From positions 1,798,001 through 1,862,000 of the forward strand of contig JAQSEB010000037.1 in the NCBI GenBank assembly GCA_030063045.1: a stretch of DNA of 64,000 nucleotides, written 5' to 3'. This stretch comes from Pratylenchus scribneri (lineage: Eukaryota > Nematoda > Chromadorea > Rhabditida > Pratylenchidae). Position 1 is the first letter of the stretch, and each line of letters begins with the position of its first letter. The position numbers and the translations under genes are program-made. Below the pieces are notes generated by a model. It did not search any database. It saw nothing but the letters and a program-made list of their open reading frames with translations, and was not told the origin of the DNA. Below, piece after piece: positions 12,301 through 27,300 of this stretch.

Positions 12301-15300
12301 TGCCAGGGGCACTTTAGGTCCATTTTTGACAATTATTTAATCAAATCATCCTCATCTCTTTCAGCCTTCCAATTTCGAACTTTGCTTTCAGAAGGCCTGA
12401 TCCTCTACCACGGAATGGCCAATTGCAAGAATTTTACAATTTGTGATTATTTGGCCTTTGAATTGGTGGATGGCCATTTAATGGTTTTTTAAATATTATT
12501 TTTTAAATGTAATTTGTTTTTTCTCTCAAGATGGTCATCAATTTGGGCTCAGGGAATATTCGCCTTCAGGTGAGCTCTTTTATCATGTTTCTACTTCTTT
12601 ATAATTTTTGGGAATTTATAGAATAAATTAGCATTTAATTTGACAAATTTTTAAAGAAGCTGAAAAAGCGAATATTTCTTCAATAATTTTGGGCATATTT
12701 TTCCATTAATTTCATTAATATTAAAATTAAATTATTAGTCTTAATTTAGGGCTAAAGTGGTTTGACCCCGAGCCTTTCGACTTTTTAAAATTATTCTTTA
12801 TAATTGTACGGGAAAATATGACAATAATGTAAAAGGCTAGAGAAATGTAGGAGGGAAAAAGGGCAGCTGGTTTAAAAAAGGTAGATTAGGGCAATATTTG
12901 ATTGATAGGTTCTAGGTTGACAGGGCGATTAGGAAAAGTGGAGGTACAGTAGGACAAATAGGAAAGGCACTGTAGGCATTATTGGCATTTACAACTTCGC
13001 CTAAAAATATTTATTTTTATCAAAATTTATGATAATTTTAAATTCATTTTTCCCAATAATTTTTTGTAGGCATCGGCAAAAACATTGAATGATGGCCATT
13101 GGCACAGTGTGGTGATGGAGAGAAGTGGCAGAAGAGGCAAAGCTTGAAATTTTTTAATAAGAAATATTTTTGTAGGTTTTATCACTGCCGATTCTCTGAG
13201 GACTGATTTTGCCTGCCCTGGAATATCCGCCAATTTGAATATAGGTTCAAATTCAAATAAACATTTTAAAAAATTATTTAAAATATCAAATATAAGTGAA
13301 AAATTTTAAAAATTAATTGGGCATAAATAAAATTTTAAAAATTTTATGCACATTTTTATCAAAAATTCAAACATTTTTGGATATTTAATTCGCATATATA
13401 AAAAATAATCCAAATGCCATCATTTTTAATTAATTTCCCTTTCACAGAGGAGCCAATCTATTTGGGCGGCGTCCCTTGGCCAAATCCATTCATTCCCAGG
13501 GATCAGCAAGGGGAAATTGAGTCGGTTACGGTCATTGAATTGGTGCAAAAAGAAGTGGAACAAGAGGAGGCCAACAGCAATTTCCCTTCAGCTGTAAATA
13601 TTTGGGGTTAAAGTTAAAATATGGTTATTAAATTATGTGTTTCTTTGACATCTAAATTATTTAAAAAATATTCATTTAATTTCACATTTAGGCTACAAAC
13701 GAGATTTATTCTTTGGAACCAACCGGAATAAAAAATAAACAGAACAAAAAATAAACTTTCCGGAACAAATTAAATAAACTTTCCGGAACAAATTAAATAA
13801 ACTTTCCGGAACAAATTAAATAAACTTTCCGGAACAAATTAAATAAACTTTCCGGAACAAATAAATAAACTTTCCGGAACAAAATAAATAAACTTTCCGG
13901 AACAAAATAAATAAACTTTCCGGAACAAAATAAATAAACTTTCCGGAACAAATTAAATAAACTTTCCGGAACAAAATAAATAAATTTTCCGGAAAAAAAT
14001 AAATAAACTTTCCGGAACAAATTAAATAAACTTTCCGGAACAAATTAAATAAACTTTCCGGAACAAAATAAATAAACTTTCCGGAACAAATTAAATAAAC
14101 TTTCCGGAACAAATTAAAAAAACTTTCCGGAACAAATTAAATAAACTTTCCGGAACAAATTAAATAAACTTTCCGGAACAAATTAAATAAACTTTCCGGA
14201 ACAAATTAAATAAACTTTCCGGAACAAATTAAATAAACTTTCCGGAACAAATTAAATAAACTTTCCGGAACAAATTAAATAAACTTTCCCGGTAATAATT
14301 AATTTATTTTTTTTTCAGGAAATAGGCGTATTTATTTCCAACTTTAAGGAAAATAAGGGGATTGATCTTTGCCGAAAATAGGCTGATTTATTTCAACTAT
14401 AAATTGGTCATCTGTCATCTCTCATCTCATCAATAATTTATTGAATTCAGAAATCCAACATTTTTATTCCAATAGTACACAAAATTATGCCAATAGCACT
14501 TTATAAAATATAGGGAATTCAAATATTTATAATTCGCAGGTTTGGACAATTGGCTTGCGCCAAGGTTTCATTGGGTGCCTAAAAAATATTCGGGTGAATG
14601 GAATAAATGCCGAAATTGCGGCTGCATTCCTCAATCAAACTGCCTCAGAAAAAAGTAGAAATATTCATGGGAAAGGAGGTCATCTTAAAAATATACATTT
14701 TATTCATTTTCGGAATATTTTTTAGCAACAATTTCGCCCATTTCCGTCGGATGCCCTTTCTCATTTGCTGCCAATTTTTGTGCCAAATCTACGAATGGTG
14801 GAAAATTTCCATGCAAAAATGATGGTCAATGTCATTCCCTTCATAATTCATTCAAATGTGATTGCTCAAATTCCCTCTTTGATGGGCCAATTTGCCAACA
14901 AAGTGACCCATCCCCATTCAATTAATTATTTTATTTTTAATATTTTGCGTAGAACCTCGCCTTGTCCAATTCCCTTTGCCATTTCCATTTATGGCTCGAT
15001 TTGTTCTTTCGTCTCAATGGCAAATTGAAAGTGAAAATATTGACTTCAAATTTCGACCACGAATTGGAAGCCAAGGCCAACAAATTCAACAAGAAGGATT
15101 ATTCGTTTTGATGGACACAAAAATGGCAGGAGGCCATCAAAGATTGATTGTGGCAATGATGGCCGATGGAGGGCTTTTGGCCGATTGGATTTTCGCCAGT
15201 GGGGAGGAAAGGGTGAGGAATGGGATATGGGAATTAGGAAGTGGAATGCTTATTAGATCTATTTAAGTTTGGTTTCAATTTTAAAAAATCGGGAAATTAA

Positions 15301-18300
15301 AACCGAATCAAAAAATTTAATTCAACAGGCAATCAAATTATAGAAAAATAAAAACCACTTGATTGGTTTCAGTTTCAAAAATTAAGAAAATTGGCTAAAA
15401 AGAATAGGAAAAAATAGGTGAAACCAAATTGAAAAACCAAAAATTTAATTTTGCGAAATTCCCAGTTTAAAAACAAATTTAAACGAACTCTAGATTTGAC
15501 CACTTTTAAAGGCGTTTTAAAATTAAAACATTCCAAAAACTGCATTTGATGAAACCTAGTTTAAAAATAATTTTAAACAACTATAATTGAATCATTTTTT
15601 TAAAGGCATTAAAATTAAAATATTTTGGTTAAAATTACATAAATGAGCTTATTCTCTCGTTAATATTCAATATTGGACTAGGCCCTAGGAAAATGGAAAA
15701 TTTTTAGTAAATATTTCCCTTAATATTACTTCAATCAAAGAAAAATTAATGTGGAAAATGATGTAAATTCCATTGCCCCAAATTTAAATAAAAATTTTCA
15801 TTCCATTCACAGATATTCCAATGGGCAAATGGTAGTAGCATTGGCATTGGCCTGGAGGAACAATGGCATTCGGCAAAAATTCGAAGAAGAGGCCGCAATT
15901 TGGGCCTTTTCTTCGACGGGGAATGGACAAATTGTAAGAAGAGGGCCCAATTAAGTGCATTTTAAATATTTCTACCAAATAAATAGACACATTGCAAGCA
16001 CAAAATCCATCAATTGGCATTGAGGAATTGGCCATTGGGCAGCCAATTGGATTGCATCGAATTAGAGGCATTTTAATAGGGGATAACTAAGAATATTTAT
16101 AATTTTGTAGATAAACCAGAACATTTATTTCGATTCCATGGCGATTTTCGGCAATTTTCGGTAAATGGGCATGATTTATTGAAATCAATGAGGATGAGGA
16201 GTGGTGGAAACAAAAGACAACAACAACAATGTAAGGGAATAATTTTTGTAAATATCATTTTAAGCCTCAATTATTCCATTAACTTATTAGTTAGACCAAT
16301 AAATCTGACCTATTCACTCTACTGTACCCTAATTTTTTGCCTAATCACTCTGTCACCCTATCAATCAAATATTGCCTCAATCTGCCTTTTTTAAACCCAC
16401 CCTTTTTCCTTCTTCCCGAATAATTTATAAAGAATAATTTAAAGTTGAATTCCCCATATATCTGGTCCCATATATTAGGCCACTGAGGGCTATAGGCCTA
16501 CGGCGGCCTGGATTGAGAGCCTAGGCCCAGCTCTAGATTAGGACTAATAAATCTAATCCAGGAATTATATTAAAAAAATATTTAAAAATATTGTTCCTAA
16601 TTTAATTATTTAAATTGCCAAATGCGGCCGATTATTATGCAAAAAAATATGTTTTAATAAGAAATATGCTAGCATTATTCCTCTTTTCTTATTTGCTTCC
16701 CAAATTCTTTCCGGATTATAGCAAAAAATATGAACCTTTGGGGGATTTCCTTCTTATAAAAGGAATGTAGCGAATCGATGCAAAAGGCATTGGCACATTT
16801 GGAGGAGGAGATAAAGTGAGAAGGCACATGAAAAATAGGACAACGAGAAGGAGCGGTGAATGCTGGAATGGTGTCCTTTTTTCACGGCATTCCACCCCCT
16901 CCCCCATCCTGTCCCTTTATTGTACATATCTCACTTGGCCATTCCTTCCTTTTCCTTTTCCTTGTGCCAATCCACATTAGCATTCTTTCCGGCCACTGAT
17001 GAAAAACTTCGAGCAGCCAATTTCCTTCCGGAGCGAGTTAATTAATAGCCAACTAATAGCTCACATCCGCGCACAATGAATCATTAGAAGAGAAAAATTT
17101 TATTTCTTTTAGCTCATAAAGAAATTTTAATATTAAAAAACCTCTAAATTTGTCAACTTTTTTCCCACTTTAATTCAAAACAATCATAGTTTCCTCTATT
17201 TAAATTTAAAATGTATTTTTATTATTCGATAGATCTGTTTGATTTGTATTTCTTACTGTTTATAAGTTTTCTTCAAGATTTTTAATATGAGATTTATATT
17301 CATTTTCTTATTTTATGTTTTTTTCTTTAATTCGTTGTCCTATCAAATCCATTCTACATAAAATATTCGAAACGATCGTTTAGGATGAGTTAATTTAAAT
17401 CAAAAATTGTTTCATCATTAACCTGGGCCTCACCCTTTTTCCTACTTATGAGAATTTTGGCAAATGAAAATGGAAGGAAAAGATTCTCTCATATCCGTAT
17501 TGAACTTTGCCTTCCAAATATGGCATTCAATTATGCTAAAATTCATTCCTTCCATCAATTTGTCCGCATTTTTTATGTGGCAAAATGACCAACGGAAATG
17601 GCCAATTTGCTTGCAACACCAAATCCTCGCATTTGTGTCCACTTTCCTTTCCTCATTATTGTGTTTTCCTTTTGCTTCCATTTTCCCCTCCAGCAAAATT
17701 TTCGATTTCCTCTCCAATGTCAGACCATTCCCCCCCCCCCCCCCCCCTTCACCAATTGTGTGGCCCCGCCGGCATCCTTCCATTCATTCATTCATTCATT
17801 TCTGGCCAAGGAAGGAATCCCCGCTGCTTGGCCACATTTCTTCCCCTCCGGCGCTACACAAAGCTGCCCACCTCATTTCCCTTTTAAAATCCTTCTTCTT
17901 TGCTTTTTGAGGGCCACCAACCACCCCACAAAAAGTGGCAGCCGTGCGCCCATTGAATTTTGATGATGGCCCCCTTCCCTCCAATTGATGATGAGGGCCC
18001 AAAATGGGGGATTTTGCGTATTTGGCTCATCTTTTTCGCCAATATTTTTTTGCCACATTCCACTAAAATGGCTTAAAGTTAAACCCAAAAATTTTTCGTA
18101 AAAATAAACTGGTCCAGGAAAATTTTTGTGCAAAAAGCGCAATTTATCAAAAAATGGACGGCCAAAAACCCCTGAAAAGTGGCGGCGAATAGAGAAAAGC
18201 CCATTTTCTCCATATAAGGCCGGGAAAAGTCATTTCTCATCAACCTCCCCTCTCGGGATGGACTATCAGTGCCGGCTGCCGGCTCATCTTCCCCCAAATG

Positions 18301-21300
18301 CCAATGCCAATGGGCCCCAACTCATCATAATCCTCCTTCCCCTCTATAGCTTTTCCCCACTCATTTTCGCTTTCCCCCCTCAAAGTAGGCCAAGGATGTG
18401 CCCATTTCCTGGGTGCATTTCACCCTTCGGGGGAGAATATGAGCCAAAAGTCGAGTCTTCTCCTCTATATATTTTTTAATATTTGGCCATTTCCGCAGAT
18501 TTTTCTCCACTCACTTTTGGGGTTTCTCAGAGGGTAAATTCTTTTTTAGACCAATTTAATTAATTCTCTGCCAAAAAATATTTTAAAGCCAAAAGCATAT
18601 TAGCATTTTTTAGTATGAATTTTGATCCATTTTTGGCCTCTCTAAAATCTCTAGAATAATTATTTAATAAAAGTGCAATCCAAAAGAGGAATGCACAATG
18701 AATGGCATAAAAATATTTATAAATTTGAATGATTGCCTTCACTCACTTTTGGGGTTTCGCAGAGGTGCTAAAATTCTCGATAAGGCCAATATAATTAAAA
18801 TTCCCCCAAAGCCAAACAATATTTTAGGGCCAAAAGAATATCTGATTTTTGAATTTTAATTCATTTATCCATTTTTATATATAATTTTACCCTTTCGGAA
18901 AAATAAAAGTGCATCCAAAAATGGCCATCGGATAGCATAAAAAATTAGTAAAATGGAATGGAATTCCCATGCCAATTCTTTCCATCCATCCAATTCCACA
19001 AATTTATTCCCCTTTTTCAATGATGAAAATGTTTGTGGCATTTCCGCGCGCTGCCCATTTTTTCCTCACAATTCTCTCAAAAATGCTGTAAAGTGCCAAG
19101 TTTCCCACGAAATTGGCAGCACAAAAATGGAATATTTTATTGGAATGGCCAATTGGGAAAACTTACAAATTTAATCATTCTTCATCCAATTTCCATTCTA
19201 TCCTTCCTTTGAATCCATTTAGTGCCTAAATAACTCATTTTCGACCTAATTTTTATAATATATTTTATTTTAAATTATTCCTCAATTTTCAGCCAATTTT
19301 CGACCCATCGAAGAACAACTTCGATTCCATTGGAAAACAACAAAAGCACCAAAAATGTTGGCATCATCTAAGATGGAGGAAAAACAATTTTTGGCCATAA
19401 ATGAGGTGAGGAAATAAACAAATCTAAATTCAATTGGAATTGATTGTAAAAATGGCAAAATTTTTGTGACGAATTTTTCCCTTTTTAATCAATTAATGGC
19501 CAAAACATTTTTATTGATGAATTTTGGAAGGGAAATGAGGCAGAAATGTCCAATGAAATAAATAAATACCAAGGATTGGTGGGGGAAAATGCCAAATGCA
19601 TTTGAGGAATGGCCAACAGGAAATTGCGTTCATTCATTCGAAAAATTGTTTTTGCAACTTTAATCCCCGCCCTAAACTTTATGTGCCTTTTTCCCTCCTT
19701 TGCTTTTGGTGCCAATTGGATTTAGCCCTCTAATTCCAATTTCCTCACTTTCATTGGTTTTGACGGCAAAATGGATGGATGGATGGGTTGGGTTTGGCCA
19801 CCACCAACTCCTCGCACCCAAAAACTAATTAGGCGGCCAATGCTGCCAGCTTAGAGGCGGCACATCCTCTTTTTCCGCCCTTTTTGCCATTCATTTTGTG
19901 TGCTAAACTCAGCTTTTTCCCTCTAAATTCCTCCACATTGAGACTAAAATACCCAATTTTGGTGTTTTTAAAAATTCAATGAATAAATTTAAAAAATATT
20001 CGATTTTTGGGAAATCACTTATTAATAAATTAAATGGGCATAAATGTAAATGTTAAAGCCAAAAGGAAATAAGAAAATACAATAAAATTAGAAATAAATT
20101 GAGCTAATTTTAAAAGGCATAAGCAACTTGGAAAAATGGCCAACATAAATGCGCCCCCCCCCCTATTCCCTGACCAAAACTCATTATTTTCTTTCCAAAG
20201 CTAAAATCATTTTTATTCCAGAAATATTATAAATGGTTTCTTCCCTCAATTTAAACTCTTTTTCTCCCTCAACCGCTTAAATCTTTTTCCCGCTGTGACC
20301 AACACAAAAATGCAATTTTGTTGGCCAAAATTTGCAAATTATGGCCAAAAAAATGTCATTTCAACTACGGCATTTCCCCTCCTCACCCTTGGCCATTTCC
20401 GAATTTTGGGCACCAAAAGCTGACCGGAATCCACAAATTTTTCTCATTTTTTATTCCTTTTAAAATTGTCTAAATTCAAGAATAAAATAAAAATTAATTC
20501 CCAAAATTATTTCAGCCATTTGCCACGGCCAATCCATTGTCATTGTTTTCGCCTTCTTCGCCTCCTCTTTCTGCCCAACAATTTGCCTACAACGATTCAT
20601 TCTTCACAAAAGCCCCATTGGGTTGTTTTAATAATAGGCAAAGTGCCATTTCCCCGCATTCTTGCGAGCCAGAACCAACTCCGGAAGAAAGTGAGTTTTG
20701 TTGGGATAAACAAATTTGCGAATGTTAATTTGTTATTAGAAATATTAAATGATGAAAATTGATATTTTTTATTGAAATAAGAGTATTCTTTTCATATTGG
20801 CAATTTAAATCTTAAATCAAATGACATTATTATTAATTTACCGAAATAAATTAATTTGCCGAAAATTTTTCTAAAATTAATGTAAAGCTATATAACTTGA
20901 CCATAACCTAATATTATAAGGCTTAGGATTTAGCTTATTAGGTTGGGATTAGGACTTAGGCCTCGGTTCAATGGAATCTTAAAGAATTATGATTTGGCCA
21001 TCACCATCAGGACAATATCCGGGGCCATCCTGGGCATAATCTAGGCCATAAGTTATATATGGCCCCAAATTTTATTATTTTTCGCTGCGAAAATTTTTTC
21101 TAATTTTTAGGCAAATTACTCTTCCTAAATTAAATTAATCATAACAATGTGATTTGTATATAAAAAAAATATTTCGTGCAATTGCGCCAATAAAATCCTT
21201 CATCATTTTTAAGTATCATGGGTTTATAAACTGAATTAAATTCTTGATACATATTTAAATCAATTTTGATTCCAATTTTTGTCAAATGCCTTGACTAGGA

Positions 21301-24300
21301 AAATCTTTTTCAACTAATAAAACATTCTCTTAACAACTAAAACAATCTGGTCGAAAGTTAATTGAATTGTTGAGGAATATTCCATATTAAATTAAATTTG
21401 ACAAAAATGGAAATAGACCACTCCTCCCTCCATTTTACTTCTCAGAATTTGGGCCCTTTGCAGCCAATTATGGCCATAAATTGAGAGCCAAATTGCCATC
21501 CAATTAATGTGTCTCCCACATTAATCTGTTGCTCCCATCCCCCTCACATTTGCTGGCTTTTTTTTGCTAATTTTTGGCTTTATTATATTTGGATGGAGGT
21601 CTCGCCCCACACCCAATAAACAATTCGGGCACAATATGGCATTATGGACTGGTGGCATATATTGGCCATAAGAAGGGGTGAAGTGGGTCTGGCATTGGCC
21701 ACCCTTCATTCCTTTCAATCCAGTTTCACTCCTTTCTTCATTCAATTCACCCGTCCCTCTCCCATTGCACTTTTTTTGGTGTCCAATGTCCCAAATCCAA
21801 TAAGCCAAAAGCCACATTCTCTAAATTTTTTCTTTTTTTAAGCCATCATTATTCCCGATTGAATTTAGACTAATGATTTTTTCACATTTTCCCAAATTTA
21901 CTGACATTTGACTAAATCCCAATTGGGACACTTTAATAATCTTTCGATTCAATTCATTCATTCATTTTTCATTCATTCAAAGGTCACACAATCAAATCTT
22001 TCCGTTTGCCTTTTTTTTAATTTTCTATTCAATATTTTCATCAGAAATTATTTTTCCATTTATTTGGCTTCCCCAAAGATAATATTCCCATTCTTAATAT
22101 TCATTAAAATGTCAACTTTATTTTTCGGTGACTAATTTATTCACCAATTTTTATGCCTTTTATTCTCTCCAATTCTTCCATTTATTTATTCGTCCAATTC
22201 ATTTAATCCACATTTCTTCCAAAATGCTCCTTCCAAATCTAAATCCCCTTTTGCGCCCATTTCCGGCATTTGGCCCAACCTTAAGCCCATTTGCCCTCCT
22301 TCACTCATTCAATCCAATCCAGAAGGATGTTGCCATGGCCGCCCCAAAAAGGAGGCCAAGAAGCGGAAAACTCGACGCGCCATGGGCCAAGACCAACAAG
22401 ACGGGGTTTCCTTTTCCACCCACCAAAACACCGCATATTCCCCTCCCAACAAATGGATTCGGGATAGCATTTTGTTTGTTGGCCATCTTTTTCTTTTGTT
22501 TTCCTTCTCACCTTCCCAGATGCCCACCTTCTTCTTGGAAGCTAATGGCTAGAATTGTCAATAAATACTTTTAAAATTTGAATTGATTAAATCCAATAAC
22601 CAATTTTTCAATACTATCACAATTCTTGCTGTCAAATTCCTATTTTTTGCCACTTTCTTCCTTTTTTGCTTTCTATTAAATCATATCGTCCCAATCCCAA
22701 ACAGTGAGGAATCCATTCTTTCACTTAATTTATAGCCCAATTCAAAATATAAATTTGTTACATATTAATATCGAAGGATAAGCCATCCTCCCATCCCAAC
22801 AGTAGCCCAGATAAATAAATCATTTCCCCCATTTAAATGAAACAACCACCATTTTTTTCTCCATTTTGCCTTCCAGTAAATTCAAATGTTGCATTTCCAA
22901 CCATTTCTTCTTCCATTCAACAATTCCCAAAGGACAAATTCAAGCAGCTTCCTCCTTTTTCCCATCTCAATGGTCTCCTAATTTGTGTGCCTCTCCCTTC
23001 AAAGTTGTTTGGTGCCACTTGAATGATGCGATGGTCGCCGATTTGCATAAATTTCCCATTTCGCGCGCCTCTCTTCCCCCACTGGTCTTTCAATTTAACA
23101 TTTTTGCCTTCCAAAAAGTCAAATTCTGCGCATAATTTATCCCTCAACCATTTTATATGACCTTTTTCATGTTTTTGGCGTGGCAAAATGGCAAAACATT
23201 TTCTAGAAGTGGAAAGAAGCGGAATTATTTTTGCGGAATTAAAATAAAACTTTCCGGAGCAACGGAACAAAAAAAAATAAACTATCCGGAACAAAAAATA
23301 AACTTTCCGGAACAAAAAATAAACTTTCCGGAACAAAAAATAAACTTTTCGGAACAAAAAATAAACTTTCCGGAACAATAAATAAACTTTCCGGAACAAA
23401 AAATAAACTTTCCGGAACAAAAAATAAACTTTTCGGAACAAAAAATAAACTATCCGGAACAAAAAATAAACTTTTCGGAACAAAAAATAAACTATCCGGA
23501 ACAAAAAATAAACTATCCGGAACAAAAAATAAACTTTTCGGAACAAAAAATAAACTATCCGGAACAAAAAATAAACTATCCGGAACAAAAAATAAACTTT
23601 CCGGAACAAAAAATAAACTTTCCGGAACAAAAAATAAACTTTTCGGAACAAAAAATAAACTTTCCGGAACAAAAAATAAACTTTCCGGAACAAATAAATA
23701 AACTTTCCGGAACAAAAAATAAACTTTCCGGAAGTCAGGCGGATTTATTTAGCATACCGCCATTGGCACCTGAAATAAAGCATAGAAAATAGTCTCAAAA
23801 TAAATGTAAATAATTTTAATAAAAAATATTTTATTAATACCATAAAAGAAAAGATAGAATACCTTTTTGATAGGTCCCAATTCCCTAACCCCAGAGGGAA
23901 TTTTTCTTCCCTTTCCCATTCAACCCAATACTTCCCCGCAAGAGAGGTGGCTCCCAAAAATTTGGGTTAAAAAGTATAAATGAAAGCAAGGACCACCCGC
24001 TGGTGGCCAAAAATGGCGGTTAGAAAAAAATGTTTTTGGCCAAAAAGTCGAAATGGTTGGTTTTATAGGGTAAAATGGCCGGAAAGGAAGCTGCAATTTT
24101 GCTTTTCCCCTTCACCCCTTCCCATTCAAATTGCTCTTTAAAATAAATGGGCGGCCATTAAAGCAAACAAAAAAAAGTCGGTGGCTTCCAACTTTCCCTA
24201 CCTTTTCCTTCATTCACTCGAATTCCTTTTACTCATTTTTTGCCCTTTTTTGGCCAATTTCTTTTCCAATATTGGCTAAAATGCCGATCTTCTAAATTTG

Positions 24301-27300
24301 TTCGCCTCATTTTTATCAATGGCCAATGGCCAGAAAAACAACATCCATCCTCTTCCCAATTTCCTTCCTCCCCTTTTCCTTAACCTTTGTGCCATTTTTG
24401 CCGCCTTCAACAATGGCACAAAGGCCACAATTCCCTTGGCCTTTTTGACTAAAAAAAGTCAAGAATGGGCGCAAAAGTGTGAATTGGCCCATTGGAATGA
24501 ATCCTCCCGGCGGGCACATTTTCCCATCCAATCCAGCCAAATTCCTTGGCCAATGCCTCTTTGACTTTGATGAGCCACATTGATTCCCTCTCGCCACTTT
24601 CCCTTTTCTCGCCACTTTCCCAAAAAAGGCCTTCTTGAAAGCGCGCGGTCAAAGTGGGTAAAGAGAAAGATGGATGAGGTCAAGAAGGCAAGAAAAGAAG
24701 GCACTTTCGGCCTTTGAATTTGGGCCTATTCCTTCGCTAGCCATCTTCTGCCTTTTTTGACTTTTCATGCGCTTTCTTCCCTCTCCTCAAAGGGCGCAGC
24801 TATTGCCTTCGGAGGGCAAAATGGCAAAATGCGCCCGGCGGGTACACGTCCCACGGGAATATATCCCCTCCTTACTTCGTTTTATTCCATGGCTTCTTCG
24901 CCCCTCCAATGCTGAACATCTTTAAGACATTTGAAGGGGAAAGAGTCAACCATCAACCTCCCATTTTTGGGCCAATTGTGGCCAATGGGAGGGGGAAAGG
25001 GCACATTTGGTGGGTGTCATCCCCAATCCCAATATTCGCCCCAAATCCATCCATTTCCCCCACTTTCTTTTCTTTTTGTGCCCATCTCGGCACTCCATCT
25101 TCATCCGGGGCCCTCGGCACCAAATATTCGATGAGGATTAACTCTTCGATGGCGCAAAGATTTTTATCTTCTTGGTCCATTTCAATGTCATATCTAATTT
25201 AATATTCGGCCACTTCCTTTTTGCCCTTTATCTTTGCGACAAAGGAAATATTTAATTTTTGACGAATAAATAGCAAATAATTAAAATTTTGGGAATTTGA
25301 TTCTTTCCATTCATTTAATGGAAAACCTACGAATTAAGGCCCCCTAAAATTTTTATTTTTCAAAAAGAGCTTTCTTGGGTTTCATATGGGTGTGTACATG
25401 AATCTGGTATTATTTAATCAGTTAACATTTATCGTCTCTGTAATTGACGGAAAATTTTAATAGAATTTAATATATGGTACTATTCATATTTTATTAGTAA
25501 AAATCAGTGCTGTCTATCTAACCAGATGATATGATAATAAGATAAAAACCGATTCCCAGATTAGTTCTCACAATTAATAAACTCGAAAAATTTCGAAAAT
25601 AATTTTTTGGACAAATTCGTAATGATGTCCATTTATTTAATTTAACATATTTTTGGGTTTTGGCCCATTCTTTATTCGCGCATAATTTCCATTATCTTTC
25701 TTCTATCTTAAGCTTCAAACCATTTTCACCCCTCAAAAATATCTAAAAAATATTTGAATGACCGGGGATTCGACTTCTTCGTCCCCAAATTTGTTGGCCT
25801 CCTCATCATCCACTGCCTTGCCAATTCTTTGCCTCATCGACTGGAATGCCCCAAAGTGCCGAGAACAATTCGTCCAAATTCCGGCTCCAAAATTTGCTTC
25901 CAATTTTTTGGCAAATTCCGCCGAAGAATACAATTTTGAAGAGGAGGAGGAAAATGAGGGGAAAAAGGGTCAATCGACCACTCAAAAAAGTGAAAATTAA
26001 ATTCGGGAAAATATCTTTCTTTAAAATATCAATTTTCATATTTAAAAAATAGGAAAAATTCAAAATTTAATTTTTATTTAATTTTTTACATTAAATTTCT
26101 AGGTTTCTTCACGCCAATTGTCTCCAAACCATTCCAACGTCCTTTGGCCCTTTCATCGACCACAAATTTGCCCTATACCACCCAAACTTCTCCTCCGCCA
26201 ACAACTAAATCAACTACCCCCACCACTAAATTAAGTAGCAGTGCCAAACCAACCTCAACCATCCAAAAAGGCTCAAATATTCCAAAAAGTGGTCGGTTCA
26301 AAATTTTAAATGATTATTAAAAATTATTTTGGCCAATTTTGGCCATTTTCCCCTCAATATTCTTTTTTTCCAAATAATAAAATATTTTCCCATCTTTTTC
26401 ACATTTTTTGCTGCTTTTCAATTCCAATTTCATAAATTTGTCCGTCAATTTGATGTTTTGTTTTTATTCCGGCGCTTTTGTGTGTCTCCAAAATGCCAAT
26501 TTTTGCCCAATTCCATATTTTTTGCTTACATTTTTGGCCTCCTCTTTCTCTCCCATTTTTTGCACTTTTTGCACGCTTCAATTGGCCATAAATTCGGCCA
26601 ACCATTTTTATTATTTTTGGGGACATTTTCATATTATTTTTTCGGGAACAAATATTCCAATAATTTTGATGCCATTTTTTCTCCAATAAATTTACCTGTC
26701 TCAATTGCCCATTTTATGGATTTAATTCATTTTTTGGAAGCCGAAGGGCACATATAAACCTATTTTACCCCCACAAAAAAGGTGTCAATTTTCATACACA
26801 AAAATGGGACGGAGAAAAATGCCACCTTTCCCTCTCCCCTTTTTCCAAGTGGCCACCAAATTTTGTTTTGGGCCCAAACATTTTCTCTCCAACAAATTGC
26901 CAATTTCCAAAGGATGGAAATGGAAATGCCAATAATAATAATAAATAATAATCATTTTCATCACGCTATATTACCCTCCTCCTCCCCACAAAAGTTTTAC
27001 TCAAATTGGCTCTTTTTCTTCTCAAAACTTTCTCAGATTTCCTTTTAGGCAGCACTGGCACGGCAATGGCACCCCATCCACCCACGACCCACGAAAAAAA
27101 AAAGTTTGAAGTCCATTTTGAATCCAAAAAGCATATCCCCCAAAAATGTGCCCATCCCACTATGAAAAAGCACTCCAGCACGCACTTTTTCTTCTCCTCC
27201 CCAATTCATTCACACTAAAATTTATTTATCCTCTCATCAAAATTCTCACAAAAATGCACCAAATAAAAATTCAAATCATAATTTTTTTTCACCGTTATTT

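Larger units (their letters stand above)
16231..26102 (+). other. Large neurexin introns around stalk exons
   Basis: Two small exons (19293-19405 and 20516-20690) have correct phases and good splice sites, but their low-complexity products lack a domain I can name. A further candidate exon ending at a GTGAAA donor (25989) encodes SSSPNLLASSSS- and EEEEEN-type sequence in the right frame, but I cannot find its 5' acceptor; the gene reads correctly with or without it. The rest is AT-rich and pyrimidine-rich DNA with element A copy 4 (16300-16552), a diverged duplication (18508-18620 and 18738-18860), an 18-base C run (17730-17747) and the satellite at 23250-23735. I found no LamG5, EGF3 or LamG6. 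Confidence 0.5.

Noticed and set aside
17442..18002. Several overlapping open frames of 100-150 residues
   Set aside because: Pyrimidine-rich intron DNA around an 18-base C run; frames overlap on both strands and show no domain or splice structure.
22917..23715. Minus-strand open frames of 258 and 158 residues with repeating FRKVYFLF or VPESLFF
   Set aside because: They are translations of the 21-bp satellite at 23250-23735; the unit is a multiple of three with no stop, so the frame stays open by construction.
27049..27103. Possible extra neurexin exon after TCCTTTTAG, encoding SSTGTAMAPHPPTTHE
   Set aside because: Its acceptor fits the upstream exon, but the only nearby donor leaves phase 2, which puts the next exon (28845) into a stop. 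Exon 26288 joins 28845 directly in phase.
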